From: Clostridia bacterium
GTDB lineage: Bacteria; Bacillota; Clostridia; Christensenellales; Aristaeellaceae
Length of the DNA: 48,918 bases
Assembly: GCA_017547285.1 (NCBI GenBank)
Contig: JAFYQB010000013.1
Location: 1-48,918 of the forward strand
Direction of reading: 5' to 3'
In this document: one piece after another, positions 9,382 through 19,766 of the stretch
Layout of the letters: every line of letters begins with the position of its first letter
Numbering within the stretch: the stretch's first letter is position 1
Notes under the pieces: model-generated
The model's database searches: none
The model's input: only the letters and a program-made list of their open reading frames with translations
Told to the model about the DNA's origin: nothing
Translations under genes and position numbers: made by a program

Positions 9382-10005
9382 ATGCCTAAGACTTCTTTGT
9401 ATAACATGGAAGGCGCGGCCATCGGCGAAGTGGAGCTGAGCGAGGAGATCTTCGCTGCCCCCATTAACACCGCCGCTATGCACCTGGTCGTTCGCTCCAT
9501 TCTGGCCAACAAGCGTCAGGGCACTCAGAGCGCTCTGACCCGCGGCGAAGTTCGCGGTGGTGGCCGTAAGATCTATCGCCAGAAGGGCACCGGCAACGCT
9601 CGCCACCATGGCAACCGCGCTCCGCAGTTCAAGCACGGCGGCGTCGTGTTCGCTCCCAAGCCCCGCGATTACGTGATCAATGTTCCCAAGAAGGTGCGCC
9701 GTCTGGCCTTCAAGTCCGCCATGACCACCAAGCTCAACGCCGGTGAGATCATCGTGCTGGACCAGCTGACCCTGGCTGATGCCAAGACCAAGCTGATGGC
9801 CAAGGTTCTGAAGAACCTGAACGTGTGCGGCAACACCATGCTGGTTCTGCCCGGCCGCGACGAGACCGTCGTCCGTGCTGCCAACAACATCGAAAAGCTC
9901 CAGACTTCTTACGTCAACACTCTGAACGTGTATGACATTCTGAAGGCCGGCAAGATCATCCTGACCCAGGATGCTCTGAAGGGCGTAGAGGAGGTTTACG
10001 CATGA
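9382..10005 (+). CDS. rplD: 50S ribosomal protein L4
   Basis: A 207-aa protein lining the exit tunnel with an extended loop ([18 protein letters not shown], about 61-78). It is the S10-operon autoregulator in E. coli and so a candidate to bind the leader at 8099-8350. ATG 9382 follows AAGGAGG (9364-9370); the earlier in-frame ATG 9361 overlaps that site and is rejected. The stop overlaps the rplW start (ATGA). Confidence 0.96.
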   Translation: MPKTSLYNMEGAAIGEVELSEEIFAAPINTAAMHLVVRSILANKRQGTQSALTRGEVRGGGRKIYRQKGTGNARHHGNRAPQFKHGGVVFAPKPRDYVINVPKKVRRLAFKSAMTTKLNAGEIIVLDQLTLADAKTKLMAKVLKNLNVCGNTMLVLPGRDETVVRAANNIEKLQTSYVNTLNVYDILKAGKIILTQDALKGVEEVYA

Positions 10006-10301
10006 AGAATCCCCACGATATCATCCTGCGCCCCGTGCTGACCGAAGCCAGCTACATGGGCATCGCCGACAAGCGCTACGTGTTCGAAGTCGCCAAGACT
10101 GCCAACCGTACCGAAGTCAAGATGGCGCTGGAAACGATCTTCTCCGGCATCAAGGTCGAGAAGGTCAACACCCTGCGTACCCTGGGCAAGATCAAGCGTC
10201 AGGGCCGCACCTCCGGCCGTACCCCGGAAATCAAGAAGGCCTATGTAACCCTGAAGGAGGACTCCAAGCCCATTGAGTTCTTCGAAGGCATGGCTGACTA
10301 A
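10002..10301 (+). CDS. rplW: 50S ribosomal protein L23
   Basis: A 99-aa protein at the tunnel exit, the docking site of trigger factor and SRP. The start ([12 protein letters not shown]) and the basic loop ([18 protein letters not shown]) fit the family. It overlaps rplD by four bases, so translation is coupled. Confidence 0.96.
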   Translation: MKNPHDIILRPVLTEASYMGIADKRYVFEVAKTANRTEVKMALETIFSGIKVEKVNTLRTLGKIKRQGRTSGRTPEIKKAYVTLKEDSKPIEFFEGMAD

Positions 10302-10315
10302 GGAGGAACGACAAG

Positions 10316-11146
<831 letters not shown>

Positions 11147-11179
11147 GCCCATGCATCCAAGGAAGGAGGAAGCACCTCA

Positions 11180-11458
11180 ATGAGCCGTTCCGTTAAGAAG
11201 GGACCTTTTGTAAACGAAGCGCTCTATAAGCGCATCGTCGAGATGAACAACACCGGCAAGAAGGCAGTTGCGAAGACCTGGTCTCGCTCTTCCACCATCT
11301 TCCCGGATTTCGTCGGCCACACCATCGCTGTGCATGACGGCCGCAAGCATGTGCCGGTTTACATCACCGAAGATATGGTCGGTCACAAGCTGGGCGAGTT
11401 CGCCCCCACCCGCACCTATCGCGGGCATGCCGGTGAAAAGACCACCGGTAAGAGATAA
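11180..11458 (+). CDS. rpsS: 30S ribosomal protein S19
   Basis: A 92-aa protein of the 30S head that contacts S13 and the A-site finger. The family start [14 protein letters not shown] and motifs [20 protein letters not shown] and [10 protein letters not shown] are present. Its ribosome binding site is GGAAGGAGG. Confidence 0.97.
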   Translation: MSRSVKKGPFVNEALYKRIVEMNNTGKKAVAKTWSRSSTIFPDFVGHTIAVHDGRKHVPVYITEDMVGHKLGEFAPTRTYRGHAGEKTTGKR

Positions 11459-11477
11459 GCGGAAGGAGTGAGTTTCC

Positions 11478-11861
11478 ATGGCAACCAATACCCAGAAGAA
11501 GGCGCAAGCCCACATGGCGGCCCGCGACACTCGTCCTGCCGCCCATGCCAAGTATGTGCGCATCTCTTCCCGTAAGGTGAAGATCGTCATCGATCTGATC
11601 CGCGGCAAGAACGTGGATGACGCCCTCGCCATCCTGCAGTTTACCCCCAAGGCTGCCGCTCCCGTTGTGCACAAGCTGCTCAACAGCGCCATCGCCAATG
11701 CGGTAAACAACAACGAGATGGACCGCAAGTCCCTCTACGTTGCCGAAGTCTACGCCAACCCCGGCCCCACGCTCAAGCGCTACGTTGCCCGCTCCCGCGG
11801 CAGCGCGTCCCCCATCCTCAAGCGCACCAGCCACATCAGCGTGGTGCTGGACCAGAAGTAA
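11478..11861 (+). CDS. rplV: 50S ribosomal protein L22
   Basis: A 127-aa protein whose beta-hairpin (about 85-110, ending [21 protein letters not shown]) forms the tunnel constriction with L4, a known site of macrolide-resistance mutations. An N-terminal extension of about 15 residues rich in Ala, Gln and Thr precedes the conserved core. Confidence 0.96.
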   Translation: MATNTQKKAQAHMAARDTRPAAHAKYVRISSRKVKIVIDLIRGKNVDDALAILQFTPKAAAPVVHKLLNSAIANAVNNNEMDRKSLYVAEVYANPGPTLKRYVARSRGSASPILKRTSHISVVLDQK

Positions 11862-11879
11862 TCCAAGGGAGGTTTAACA

Positions 11880-12548
11880 ATGGGCCAGAAAGTAAATCCC
11901 CACGGTGCTCGCGTTGGCGTGATCTTCAACTGGAGCACCCGCTGGTATGCCGGCAAGAAGGATTTTGCGAACAACCTCGTTGAGGATTACAAGCTTCGCG
12001 AAATGCTGAAGGAGAAGTACTACTCCACCGGTATCAGCCACATCGATATCGAGCGCAGCGCCAATCGCCTGACCGTTAACATTTTCACTGCCAAGCCTGG
12101 CATGATCATCGGCCGCGGCGGCGCTGGCATCGAAGCCCTGAAGAAGGAACTGGAAGCCTTCCTGGGCCGTCCCGCCAACATCAACATCATGGAGATCAAG
12201 GTTCCCGATACCAACGCTCAGCTGGTGGCCGAGAACATTGCTCAGCAGCTGGAAAAGCGCATCGCTTTCCGCCGCGCCATGAAGCAGAGCATGCAGCGCT
12301 CCATGCGCGCTGGTGCCAAGGGTATGAAGTGCTCTGTCAGCGGCCGTCTGAACGGCGCCGACATCGCCCGTACCGAGCACTACCATGAGGGTTCCATCCC
12401 GCTGCAGACCCTGCGTGCTGATATTGACTATGGCTTCGCCGAAGCCAAGACCACCTACGGCCGCCTGGGCGTGAAAGTCTGGGTGTACAAGGGAGAACGC
12501 TTCCCCAAGGCCAAGAAGGCGCAGGTCAAAACCGAAGGAGGCAAATAA
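11880..12548 (+). CDS. rpsC: 30S ribosomal protein S3
   Basis: A 222-aa protein at the mRNA entry channel. A KH-type RNA-binding domain carries the GXXG loop in [14 protein letters not shown] (about 75-88), followed by the C-terminal S3 domain. The start MGQKVNPHG is invariant in the family. GGGAGG lies before the ATG. Confidence 0.97.
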   Translation: MGQKVNPHGARVGVIFNWSTRWYAGKKDFANNLVEDYKLREMLKEKYYSTGISHIDIERSANRLTVNIFTAKPGMIIGRGGAGIEALKKELEAFLGRPANINIMEIKVPDTNAQLVAENIAQQLEKRIAFRRAMKQSMQRSMRAGAKGMKCSVSGRLNGADIARTEHYHEGSIPLQTLRADIDYGFAEAKTTYGRLGVKVWVYKGERFPKAKKAQVKTEGGK

Positions 12549-12551
12549 GCT

Positions 12552-12989
12552 ATGTTGATGCCTAAGAGAGTCAAGCGTCGTCGCGTATTCCGCGGCCGCA
12601 TGAAGGGCAAGGCCATGCGTGGCAACTTCCTTGCCTACGGCGAGTTCGGCCTGGTCGCTACCGAGCCTGCCTGGGTTACCTCCCAGCAGATCGAGGCCGC
12701 CCGTATCGCTCTGACCCGCTACACCAAGCGTGGCGGTCAGGTTTGGATTAAGATCTTCCCCGACAAGCCCGTAACCGAAAAGCCCGCTGAGACCCGCATG
12801 GGTTCCGGTAAGGGTTCTCCCGAGTACTGGGTTGCCGTTGTGAAGCCCGGCCGTGTTCTCTTCGAGATCGCCGGTGTTCCCGAGGAAGTGGCTCGTGAGG
12901 CCCTGCGTCTGGCTTCTCACAAGCTGCCCCTCAAGACCAAGTTCCTCAAGAAAGAGGACAAAAAAGAAGTGGGTGGTGAAGCACAATGA
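12552..12989 (+). CDS. rplP: 50S ribosomal protein L16
   Basis: A 145-aa protein that helps position A-site tRNA. The start [21 protein letters not shown] follows the usual pattern, so ATG 12552 is kept over the ATG two codons later. The substrate-facing loop [21 protein letters not shown] is present. The stop overlaps the rpmC start (ATGA). Confidence 0.96.
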   Translation: MLMPKRVKRRRVFRGRMKGKAMRGNFLAYGEFGLVATEPAWVTSQQIEAARIALTRYTKRGGQVWIKIFPDKPVTEKPAETRMGSGKGSPEYWVAVVKPGRVLFEIAGVPEEVAREALRLASHKLPLKTKFLKKEDKKEVGGEAQ

Positions 12990-13186
12990 AGGCAAAAGAG
13001 CTGAAAGCCCTGAGCAACACCGAGCTCGAAGCTAAGGTCAGCGAACTGAAGGCTGAGCTGTTCAACCTTCGTTTCCAGCTTGCTACCGGTCAGTTGCAGA
13101 ACACCACGGTCATCGCCAACACCAAGCGTGATATCGCCCGTTGCATGACCATCCTTCGCCAGAACGAACTGAAGGACGCCCAGTAA
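12986..13186 (+). CDS. rpmC: 50S ribosomal protein L29
   Basis: A 66-aa two-helix protein near the tunnel exit. The motifs [18 protein letters not shown] and [15 protein letters not shown] are typical. It overlaps rplP by four bases. Confidence 0.96.
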   Translation: MKAKELKALSNTELEAKVSELKAELFNLRFQLATGQLQNTTVIANTKRDIARCMTILRQNELKDAQ

Positions 13187-13217
13187 GGGCCACTATTAGA
13201 AGGAGGCAACCGCTTCA

Positions 13218-13478
13218 ATGTCTGAACAGAGAGGACTTCGTAAGACCCGCGAGGGCATTGTCGTAAGCGACAAGATGGACAAGACCATCGTCGTGGAGAT
13301 CAAGACCCGCGTGCGTCATCCGCTGTATGGCAAGATCATGAACCAGACCAGCAAGCTCAAGGCCCACGACGAAAACAACGAGTGTGGCATTGGCGACCGC
13401 GTACGCGTGATGGAGACCCGTCCCCTGAGCCGCGACAAGCGCTGGCGCTTGGTCGAAATTATCGAAAAGGCCAAGTAA
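13218..13478 (+). CDS. rpsQ: 30S ribosomal protein S17
   Basis: An 86-aa OB-fold protein and primary 16S rRNA binder. The signatures are [21 protein letters not shown] and the later [21 protein letters not shown] 114-bp gap with hairpins separates it from rplN, the S10/spc junction of the classical operons. Confidence 0.96.
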   Translation: MSEQRGLRKTREGIVVSDKMDKTIVVEIKTRVRHPLYGKIMNQTSKLKAHDENNECGIGDRVRVMETRPLSRDKRWRLVEIIEKAK

Positions 13479-13518
13479 GATCTACCACTGTCATCATCGC
13501 CTGAAAGGGTTACAAACC

Positions 13519-13567
13519 AGGGCGCTGAATGACGCTCCAAATTTGGGAAAGCATTTTCGCGCTTTCC
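13519..13567 (+). other. Paired hairpins in the rpsQ-rplN gap
   Basis: GGGCG/CGCTCC-type pairing around 13520-13537 and GGAAAGC (13546-13552)/GCTTTCC (13561-13567) fill the gap ahead of rplN. In E. coli the spc operon begins at rplN. Here no good promoter is seen, so this is either an RNA regulatory or processing site or the remnant of an operon junction. Confidence 0.4.
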
Positions 13568-13592
13568 GATTCCTGCAAGGAGGAAAAACCGT

Positions 13593-13961
13593 ATGATTCA
13601 GCCGCAAACGCGACTCAAGGTAGCCGATAACTCCGGCGCCAAGGAAATCATGTGCATCCGCGTGCTCGGCGGTTCCTTCCGCCGTGACGGCTCCATCGGC
13701 GACGTGATCGTGGCCAGCGTTAAGTCTGCCACTCCCGGCGGCGCCGTGAAGAAGGGCGACGTGGTTAAGGCCGTTATCGTCCGCATGCGCAAGCAGAAGC
13801 GCCGTCCCGATGGCAGCTACATCCGTTTCGACGACAATGCCGCCGTCATCATCAACGACGCCAAGATGCCCAAGGGCACCCGTATCTTTGGACCCGTTGC
13901 CCGCGAGCTGCGTGAGAAGGATTTCATGAAGATCGTTTCTCTCGCTCCCGAAGTGCTGTAA
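13593..13961 (+). CDS. rplN: 50S ribosomal protein L14
   Basis: A 122-aa protein at the subunit interface, target of the RsfS silencing factor. The start [19 protein letters not shown] and the ending [16 protein letters not shown] are diagnostic. AAGGAGG precedes the ATG. Confidence 0.97.
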   Translation: MIQPQTRLKVADNSGAKEIMCIRVLGGSFRRDGSIGDVIVASVKSATPGGAVKKGDVVKAVIVRMRKQKRRPDGSYIRFDDNAAVIINDAKMPKGTRIFGPVARELREKDFMKIVSLAPEVL

Positions 13962-13981
13962 TTTAAAGGAGACGACAGATA

Positions 13982-14344
13982 ATGAATAAGGTTCATGTCA
14001 AGACCAACGATCAGGTTGTTGTCATCTCCGGCCCCAAGGATGGCGAGAAGGCCATTAAGGGCAAGCAGGGCAAGATCCTGAGCGTTAACCCCAAGACCAA
14101 CAAGGTCGTGGTGGAAGGCGTTGCTTACGTCACCAAGCACCAGAAGGCCCGTCGTCAGGGCCAGCAGGGCGGCATTTATCAGAAGGAGCGCGCCATCGAC
14201 GCTTCCAACGTGATGCTCGTTTGCCCCAAGTGCGGCAAGGCTACCCGTGTGGCTCACCGCATCGAAGAAGTCACCCGTGAGGATGGCTCCAAGAAGACCA
14301 AGTCCGTTCGTGTCTGCAAGCGCTGCAAGGCCGACATCGACTAA
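13982..14344 (+). CDS. rplX: 50S ribosomal protein L24 with zinc-ribbon tail
   Basis: An assembly initiator of the 50S subunit, 120 aa. The N-terminal KOW domain (about 5-35, with [17 protein letters not shown]) is followed by the KHQK segment and a C-terminal CPKC (81-84) and CKRC (112-115) pair that would bind one zinc ion. Such a Cys4 ribbon occurs in only part of the L24 family. It joins S14 and L36 as zinc-type r-proteins in this window. Confidence 0.96.
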   Translation: MNKVHVKTNDQVVVISGPKDGEKAIKGKQGKILSVNPKTNKVVVEGVAYVTKHQKARRQGQQGGIYQKERAIDASNVMLVCPKCGKATRVAHRIEEVTREDGSKKTKSVRVCKRCKADID

Positions 14345-14358
14345 TAGGAGGTAAAGTA

Positions 14359-14904
14359 ATGGCTACTCGCATTAAGGAAAAGTACCTGAATGAAGCCGTT
14401 CCTGCCCTCCAGCAGAAGTTCGGCTACAAGAACGTAATGCAGATTCCCAAGCTCTCCAAGATCGTGATCAACATGGGTCTGGGCGATTGCAAGGACAATC
14501 CCAAGGCTCTGGAAGTTGCCGTGAAGGAACTGGCCACCATTTCCGGTCAGAAGCCCATGGTAACCAAGGCCCGCAAGTCCATCGCTAACTTCAAGCTCCG
14601 CGAGGGCATGAACGTTGGCGCCAAGGTCACCCTGCGCGGCGATCGCATGGAAGAGTTCATGGATAAGCTGGTCAACATCGCTCTCCCCCGCGTTCGCGAC
14701 TTCCGCGGCGTTTCCGATAAGGCCTTCGACGGCCGCGGCAACTACGCCCTGGGCATCCGCGAACAGCTGCTCTTCCCCGAAATCGAGTACGATAAGGTTG
14801 AGAAGATCCGCGGCATGGAAATGATTTTCGTTACGACCGCTCAGACCGACGAAGAGTGCAAGGAACTGCTCCGTCTGCTGGGTATGCCCTTTGTGCAGGC
14901 GTAA
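14359..14904 (+). CDS. rplE: 50S ribosomal protein L5
   Basis: A 181-aa protein binding 5S rRNA in the central protuberance. The family pieces [38 protein letters not shown] and [20 protein letters not shown] are present. It follows rplX by 14 bp. Confidence 0.97.
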   Translation: MATRIKEKYLNEAVPALQQKFGYKNVMQIPKLSKIVINMGLGDCKDNPKALEVAVKELATISGQKPMVTKARKSIANFKLREGMNVGAKVTLRGDRMEEFMDKLVNIALPRVRDFRGVSDKAFDGRGNYALGIREQLLFPEIEYDKVEKIRGMEMIFVTTAQTDEECKELLRLLGMPFVQA

Positions 14905-14922
14905 TAGGGAGGAGAAACAAAA

Positions 14923-15108
14923 ATGGCTAAGACTAGCATGAAGATCAAGCAGGCTCGCGAGCCCAAGTTCTCCACCCGTGCTTATACCCGCTGCCGCCTC
15001 TGCGGCCGCCCGCACTCGGTGCTTCGCAAGTACGGCATCTGCCGTATCTGCTTCAGAGAACTGGCTTACAAGGGCCAGATTCCCGGTGTCCGCAAGGCCA
15101 GCTGGTAA
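14923..15108 (+). CDS. rpsN: 30S ribosomal protein S14, zinc type
   Basis: A 61-aa short form of S14. Four cysteines (C24, C27, C40, C43) in [20 protein letters not shown] bind one zinc ion. This is the usual Gram-positive form; zinc-free paralogs in other genomes act under zinc limitation, but none is in this window. Confidence 0.97.
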   Translation: MAKTSMKIKQAREPKFSTRAYTRCRLCGRPHSVLRKYGICRICFRELAYKGQIPGVRKASW

Positions 15109-15135
15109 GCGGAAAGAACGGAAGGAGGTTCCATC

Positions 15136-15534
15136 ATGGTTGTGAATGATCCTATCGCCGATATGCTGACTCGCATCCGCAACGCGCAGGTTGCCAAGCA
15201 CGACGTTGTCGTTCTGCCCGCCAGCAACACCAAGAAGGCGATCGCCAAGATCCTCTTGGCGGAAGGTTATGTGAAGTCTGTGGACTTCGTGGACGAAGCT
15301 CCCCAGGGTTCCATCAAGATTGCTCTTAAGTACGTAAACGGCAAGCAGCCCGTGATCGCCGGTTTGAAGCGCATCTCCAAGCCCGGCCTTCGCGTGTACG
15401 CCAAGGCCGAAGAGCTGCCCAAGGTTCTGGGCGGCCTGGGCATCGCCATCATCTCCACCTCTAAGGGTCTGATGACGGATAAGGAAGCCCGCAAGGAAAT
15501 GATCGGCGGCGAAGTGCTCGCCTACATCTGGTAA
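15136..15534 (+). CDS. rpsH: 30S ribosomal protein S8
   Basis: A 132-aa primary 16S rRNA-binding protein and, in E. coli, the spc-operon repressor. The start [14 protein letters not shown] and the ending [26 protein letters not shown] are typical. GGAAGGAGG precedes the ATG. Confidence 0.97.
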   Translation: MVVNDPIADMLTRIRNAQVAKHDVVVLPASNTKKAIAKILLAEGYVKSVDFVDEAPQGSIKIALKYVNGKQPVIAGLKRISKPGLRVYAKAEELPKVLGGLGIAIISTSKGLMTDKEARKEMIGGEVLAYIW

Positions 15535-15564
15535 GATACCGACACGCAATGGAGGTGTAAGACA

Positions 15565-16107
15565 ATGTCTCGAATCGGAAAACTTCCGATCACTGTCCCC
15601 GCGGGCGTGACGGTAACGGTTGACGCGGACAACCTGGTTGTGGTGAAGGGCCCCAAGGGCGAACTGAGCCAGCAGGTGCACCGCGATATCACCATCAAGC
15701 AGGAAGGCAACGTGCTGACCCTTGAACGCCCCAGCGACGCCAAGCCCCACAAGGCTATGCATGGCCTGTACCGCACTCTGGTCAACAACATGGTTGTTGG
15801 CGTGACCGAGGGCTTCTCTAAGACCCTGATCATGGTTGGTACCGGCTACCGCGCTCAGGCCGAAGGCGGCAAGAAGCTGACCATCAACATCGGCTTCTCT
15901 CACCCCGTTATCCTGGACGCTCCCGAAAATGTTACTTTCGAAACCCCTGAGCAGACCAAGATCGTCGTCAAGGGCATCAATAAGCAGGTTGTTGGCAACC
16001 TTGCCGCTGATATTCGCGCCATCCGTAAGCCTGAACCCTACCTGGGCAAGGGCATCAAGTACGAGGACGAAGTTATCCGCCGCAAGGAAGGCAAGACCGG
16101 TAAGTAA
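15565..16107 (+). CDS. rplF: 50S ribosomal protein L6
   Basis: A 180-aa protein at the factor-binding site with two related alpha/beta repeats. The start [14 protein letters not shown] and the end [24 protein letters not shown] are family hallmarks. It is encoded between rpsH and rplR as in other spc operons. Confidence 0.97.
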   Translation: MSRIGKLPITVPAGVTVTVDADNLVVVKGPKGELSQQVHRDITIKQEGNVLTLERPSDAKPHKAMHGLYRTLVNNMVVGVTEGFSKTLIMVGTGYRAQAEGGKKLTINIGFSHPVILDAPENVTFETPEQTKIVVKGINKQVVGNLAADIRAIRKPEPYLGKGIKYEDEVIRRKEGKTGK

Positions 16108-16128
16108 TCGAAAGGGGATTGAACGCAA

Positions 16129-16497
16129 ATGTTTAAGACGCGTGACCGCAATACGGACCGTAAGATCCGTCATGCTCGTGTACGCAAGAAGATCAGCGGC
16201 ACCCCTGAAATGCCGCGTCTGTGCGTATATCGCAGCCTGAACAACATCTATGCCCAGATCATCGACGACTCTAAGGGCATCACCCTGGCTGCCTGCTCCA
16301 CTCAGGAGAAGGCCGTTATGGAAATGATTAAAGATACCGACAAGAAGGGCGCTGCCAAGATCGTTGGCAAGCTGATCGCCGAGCGTGCGTCCGAAGCGGG
16401 CATCAAGACGGTTGTTTTCGACCGCGGTGGCTATGTGTACACTGGCCGCGTGGCCGAGCTGGCCGCCGGTGCTCGTGAAGCCGGACTGGAATTCTAA
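16129..16497 (+). CDS. rplR: 50S ribosomal protein L18
   Basis: A 122-aa 5S rRNA-binding protein. The motifs [21 protein letters not shown] and the ending [28 protein letters not shown] are present. Confidence 0.97.
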   Translation: MFKTRDRNTDRKIRHARVRKKISGTPEMPRLCVYRSLNNIYAQIIDDSKGITLAACSTQEKAVMEMIKDTDKKGAAKIVGKLIAERASEAGIKTVVFDRGGYVYTGRVAELAAGAREAGLEF

Positions 16498-16513
16498 GAA
16501 GGAGGACGAACGC

Positions 16514-17011
16514 ATGCAACGCATGGAACAGGTCAGCGAATTCAAAGACAGACTTGTTGCAGTCAATCGCGTTACCAAGGTTACCAAGGGCGGCAGCACT
16601 TTCCGCTTTGTGGCTCTGGTCGTGGTTGGCGATGAAAAGGGCCGCGTTGGCTGTGGCATGGGCAAGGCTGCTGAAATCTCCGAGGCCATCCGCAAGGGCA
16701 ACGAAGATGCCAAGAAGCACCTGGTGAATGTGTCCCTGCTGGGCACTTCCATTCCCCATGAGGTCAAGGCCGGCTTTGGCACCAGCAAGGTGCACCTGCT
16801 GCCCGCCCCCGAAGGTACCGGTGTTATCGCCGGCGGCGCTGCCCGCGCCGTGCTGGAGCTGGCTGGTGTGAAGGATATCCGCACCAAGAGCTACGGCAGC
16901 AACAACAAGATCAACATGGTAAAGGCCACCATCGAGGCTCTGAAGCAGCTGCGCAACGCTGAAGAAGTAGCCAAGCTCCGTGGCAAGACCGTGGAAGAAA
17001 TTCTGGGCTAA
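16514..17011 (+). CDS. rpsE: 30S ribosomal protein S5
   Basis: A 165-aa fidelity and mRNA-helicase-site protein. The N-terminal double-stranded-RNA-binding-like domain carries [19 protein letters not shown]; the C-terminal domain has [28 protein letters not shown] 16514 is chosen because AGGAGGACGAACGC precedes it; an in-frame ATG further upstream lies inside rplR and has no family similarity. Confidence 0.96.
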   Translation: MQRMEQVSEFKDRLVAVNRVTKVTKGGSTFRFVALVVVGDEKGRVGCGMGKAAEISEAIRKGNEDAKKHLVNVSLLGTSIPHEVKAGFGTSKVHLLPAPEGTGVIAGGAARAVLELAGVKDIRTKSYGSNNKINMVKATIEALKQLRNAEEVAKLRGKTVEEILG

Positions 17012-17025
17012 GGAGGACGATGAAG

Positions 17026-17208
17026 ATGAAGCTGAAGATCACTCTGAAGAAGTCTCCCATCGCTTGCCTCCAGGTCCATAAGGACACCGTAGCCGCGCTG
17101 GGCCTGCGCAAGGTAGGCATGACCGTGGTTCGTGAAGACAACGCCTGCGTACGCGGCCAGATCTTCCGTGTCAAGCACATGGTCGAAGTAGAAGAGATCA
17201 ACGAATAA
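17026..17208 (+). CDS. rpmD: 50S ribosomal protein L30
   Basis: A 60-aa protein of the short bacterial L30 type. Two in-frame ATGs exist, 17020 and 17026. AGGAGG (17011-17016) is only three bases from the first and nine from the second, so 17026 is preferred. Core motif: [20 protein letters not shown] followed by ALGLRKVG. Confidence 0.93.
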   Translation: MKLKITLKKSPIACLQVHKDTVAALGLRKVGMTVVREDNACVRGQIFRVKHMVEVEEINE

Positions 17209-17222
17209 GGAGGGAACCCACT

Positions 17223-17663
17223 ATGAAACTGCACGAGTTGGCACCCGCCGCGGGTTCCACCACCGCTGCCAAGCGCCTCGGTCGTGGCGTTGGTTCCGGT
17301 CTGGGTAAGACCTCCGGCAAGGGTCACAAGGGCGCCAAGGCCCGCTCCGGCGGCGGCAAGCGCCCCGGCTTCGAGGGCGGCCAGATGCCCCTGTACCGTC
17401 GCGTCCCCAAGAAGGGCTTCACCAACATCTTTGGCACTGAGTATGCCGAAGTCAACGTTGGTCAGCTGGAAGTGTTCAACGACGGCGTCGTTGTGAACGC
17501 TGAGCTGCTGAAGGCGGCTGGTATCATCAAGAAGACTATGGACGGCGTGAAGATCCTCGGCAACGGCGAGCTGACCAAGAAGCTCACCGTCGAGGCCGCC
17601 AAGTTCACTGAGTCTGCTAAGCAGAAGATCGAGGCCGTCGGCGGGAAAGCCGAGGTGAAGTAA
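17223..17663 (+). CDS. rplO: 50S ribosomal protein L15
   Basis: A 146-aa late-assembly protein. The glycine- and basic-rich N-terminal arm ([21 protein letters not shown]) threads into 23S rRNA, followed by [18 protein letters not shown] single base separates its stop from the secY start. Confidence 0.97.
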   Translation: MKLHELAPAAGSTTAAKRLGRGVGSGLGKTSGKGHKGAKARSGGGKRPGFEGGQMPLYRRVPKKGFTNIFGTEYAEVNVGQLEVFNDGVVVNAELLKAAGIIKKTMDGVKILGNGELTKKLTVEAAKFTESAKQKIEAVGGKAEVK

Positions 17664-17664
17664 G

Positions 17665-18954
17665 ATGGCCAAGAACGCTAACAAAAAGAGCGGCGTATGG
17701 ACATCCCTTCGCAACGCCTGGAAGGTTGAAGACATTCGCTCCAAGCTGGTCTACACTTTCCTGATGCTGCTGCTGTTCCGACTGGTTGGCGTTATTCCTG
17801 CACCCGGCATTGATTATGCCGCGGTGCAGGCTTCTACCGCCAGCCTGCCGATCCTGGATCTGGTCAACATGATGACCGGTTCCAACTTTGCCAACATGAC
17901 CATCATGGCCATGGGCATCACCCCCTACATTAACTCCAGCATTATTATGCAGCTTCTGACCATTGCTATCCCCGCTCTGGAGCGTATGCAGAAGAGCGGC
18001 CCCGAAGGCCAGAAGAAGATTGCTCAGATCACCCGTTATGCCACTGTTGTGCTGGCCGTGATCCAGGCCATCGGTCTGGTGAGCAGCCTGGGCTACATCA
18101 AGGCCGGCTGGTTCAACTACCTGCTGGTTGGCGTAACCATGGCCGGCGGTACTGCTCTGGCTATGTGGATTGGCGAGCGCATCACCGAAAAGGGTATCGG
18201 CAACGGTATCTCTCTGCTGATCTTTGCTGGTATTATCTCTAACCTGTTCACCGGTATCACCTCCATGCTCAAGAGCGCTTTCACCGCGACCTCTCTGATC
18301 CCGTGGCTGCAGCTGCTGGGCATGCTGTTCATCATGCTGGTTATGATCGTGCTGGTTACCTTCGTTGATATGGGCGTTCGCCGCATCAACGTGAACTATG
18401 CCAAGCGCGTATCCGGCCGCAAGATGTACGGCGGTCAGAACAGCGTTCTGCCCATCAAGGTTGTCAGCGTTGGCGTGCTTCCGCTCATCTTCGCTTACTC
18501 CTTCATGGCTTTCCCCGGCACCATCATTCAGCTGATTGGCGGTGCTGACAGCGGCATCGCGATTTGGTGGAGCCAGTACATGAACGCGTACAGCCCCCTG
18601 TACATGATCATTACCGCTCTGCTGATCGTCGCCTTCACTTACTTCTACTCCTCCATCTCCTTCCAGCCGGAAGAGATGGCCAAGAACATTCAGCAGCAGG
18701 GCGGCGCTATTCCCTCTGTGCGCCCCGGTAAGCCCACCGCGGATTACCTGGCCAAGGTGAATAACCGACTGATCCTCTTCGCTGCGCTGTTCCTGGCGGT
18801 GCTGGCTACCGTTCCCACCCTGCTCACCCTGCTCCTCGGCATCCAGCTGCCCTTCGCGGCCAGCAGCCTGCTGATCGCTGTGAGCGTGGTGCTGGAGTTC
18901 AAGCGCCAGATGGACGACCTGCTGGTCAGCCGCAACTACGACTCCATTTCCTGA
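17665..18954 (+). CDS. secY: Preprotein translocase channel SecY
   Basis: The 429-aa pore of the Sec translocon in the cytoplasmic membrane, with ten membrane segments. It has SecY signatures such as ITPYINSSIIMQLL near the second segment, ERITEKGIGNGISLLIF, and the cytoplasmic loop that meets SecA/ribosomes around SFQPEEMAKNIQQQGGAIPSVRPG. Its place after rplO and before adk is the conserved order. The start is one base after the rplO stop, which implies coupling. Confidence 0.97.
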   Translation: MAKNANKKSGVWTSLRNAWKVEDIRSKLVYTFLMLLLFRLVGVIPAPGIDYAAVQASTASLPILDLVNMMTGSNFANMTIMAMGITPYINSSIIMQLLTIAIPALERMQKSGPEGQKKIAQITRYATVVLAVIQAIGLVSSLGYIKAGWFNYLLVGVTMAGGTALAMWIGERITEKGIGNGISLLIFAGIISNLFTGITSMLKSAFTATSLIPWLQLLGMLFIMLVMIVLVTFVDMGVRRINVNYAKRVSGRKMYGGQNSVLPIKVVSVGVLPLIFAYSFMAFPGTIIQLIGGADSGIAIWWSQYMNAYSPLYMIITALLIVAFTYFYSSISFQPEEMAKNIQQQGGAIPSVRPGKPTADYLAKVNNRLILFAALFLAVLATVPTLLTLLLGIQLPFAASSLLIAVSVVLEFKRQMDDLLVSRNYDSIS

Positions 18955-18981
18955 TGGAATGAAGGTCGATAGGGAAAAGCG

Positions 18982-19091
18982 GTAACGGCACAACCGTTCG
19001 TTACGAATGAAGCGCCGCTAAGGCGCGGCACGGCACAGGTAGCCCGGTTTTTCAGGGTTTGCTGCTGGGTGCCGCGCATTAGCGGCTTCAT
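18982..19091 (+). ncRNA. Structured intergenic RNA element between secY and adk
   Basis: A first hairpin is GTAACGG with CCGTT-C-GTTAC (about 18982-19004). A second, larger one pairs 19007-19030 with 19070-19091, about 20 bp with a few bulges. There is no T-run, and adk starts 46 bases later behind AGGAGG. It may insulate or tune adk-map-infA relative to secY, or be a processing site. The family is not recognised. Confidence 0.45.
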
Positions 19092-19136
19092 CGTGGATGT
19101 CTTTTTCCACTGCTGTGGTTGTACAGGAGGTACGAC

Positions 19137-19766
19137 ATGAATATTATTTTCCTTGGCCCTCCCGGTGCTGGCAAGGGCACGCAGGCTCAGATCATCTGCC
19201 AGAAGATGGGCATTCCCCAGATCTCTACCGGTGATATGCTTCGCGCGGCCATCGCTGCCAAGACCGAAACGGGTCTGAAAGCAAAGGAATATATGGACAA
19301 AGGTCAGCTGGTTCCGGACGCTGTCGTGATCGACATTGTCAAGGAACGTCTGACCGGCGAGGATTGCCAGAAGGGTTATATTCTGGATGGCTTCCCCCGC
19401 ACGGTAGAACAGGCGCAGAGCCTGGGAACCTTCGCCAAGATCGACGCGGCCATTAACCTGGACGTGGCGGACGAAGTGCTGGTTGCCCGTCTCAGCGGCC
19501 GCCGTGTTTGTCCTCTCTGCGGCGCTCCCTACCATGTAGACCGCCTGAATGGCGAAACCCTCTGCAAGGTAGACGCCACCCCGCTGATCCAGCGCGATGA
19601 CGATAAGCCCGAAACGGTGCTCAACCGTCTGAAGGTCTATCATCAGAAAACGGCTCCTCTGATCGACTATTACCGCAGCGAAGGCAAGCTGATGAACATC
19701 ACCGGCAGCGGCAGTCTGGAAGAGATCAGCGCTGAGATCTTTGAAACACTTGAGGCGATCCGATGA
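19137..19766 (+). CDS. adk: Adenylate kinase
   Basis: It balances ATP + AMP and 2 ADP in the cytoplasm. The 209-aa product has the P-loop GPPGAGKGT at 7-15, the AMP-binding TGDMLR near 31-36 and DGFPRT at 84-89. The LID domain holds C125, C128, C143 and D146, a Cys3-Asp zinc site like that of Bacillus Adk but with two residues fewer between the pairs. ATG 19137 follows AGGAGG; the upstream in-frame ATG 19119 is weaker. Its stop overlaps the map start (ATGA). Confidence 0.97.
   Translation: MNIIFLGPPGAGKGTQAQIICQKMGIPQISTGDMLRAAIAAKTETGLKAKEYMDKGQLVPDAVVIDIVKERLTGEDCQKGYILDGFPRTVEQAQSLGTFAKIDAAINLDVADEVLVARLSGRRVCPLCGAPYHVDRLNGETLCKVDATPLIQRDDDKPETVLNRLKVYHQKTAPLIDYYRSEGKLMNITGSGSLEEISAEIFETLEAIR

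Noticed and set aside
14341..16887. An 848-codon open frame on the minus strand
   Set aside because: It lies exactly opposite rplE-rpsE; it is a by-product of the strong third-position G/C bias of those genes, has no ribosome binding site, and its translation is low-complexity.
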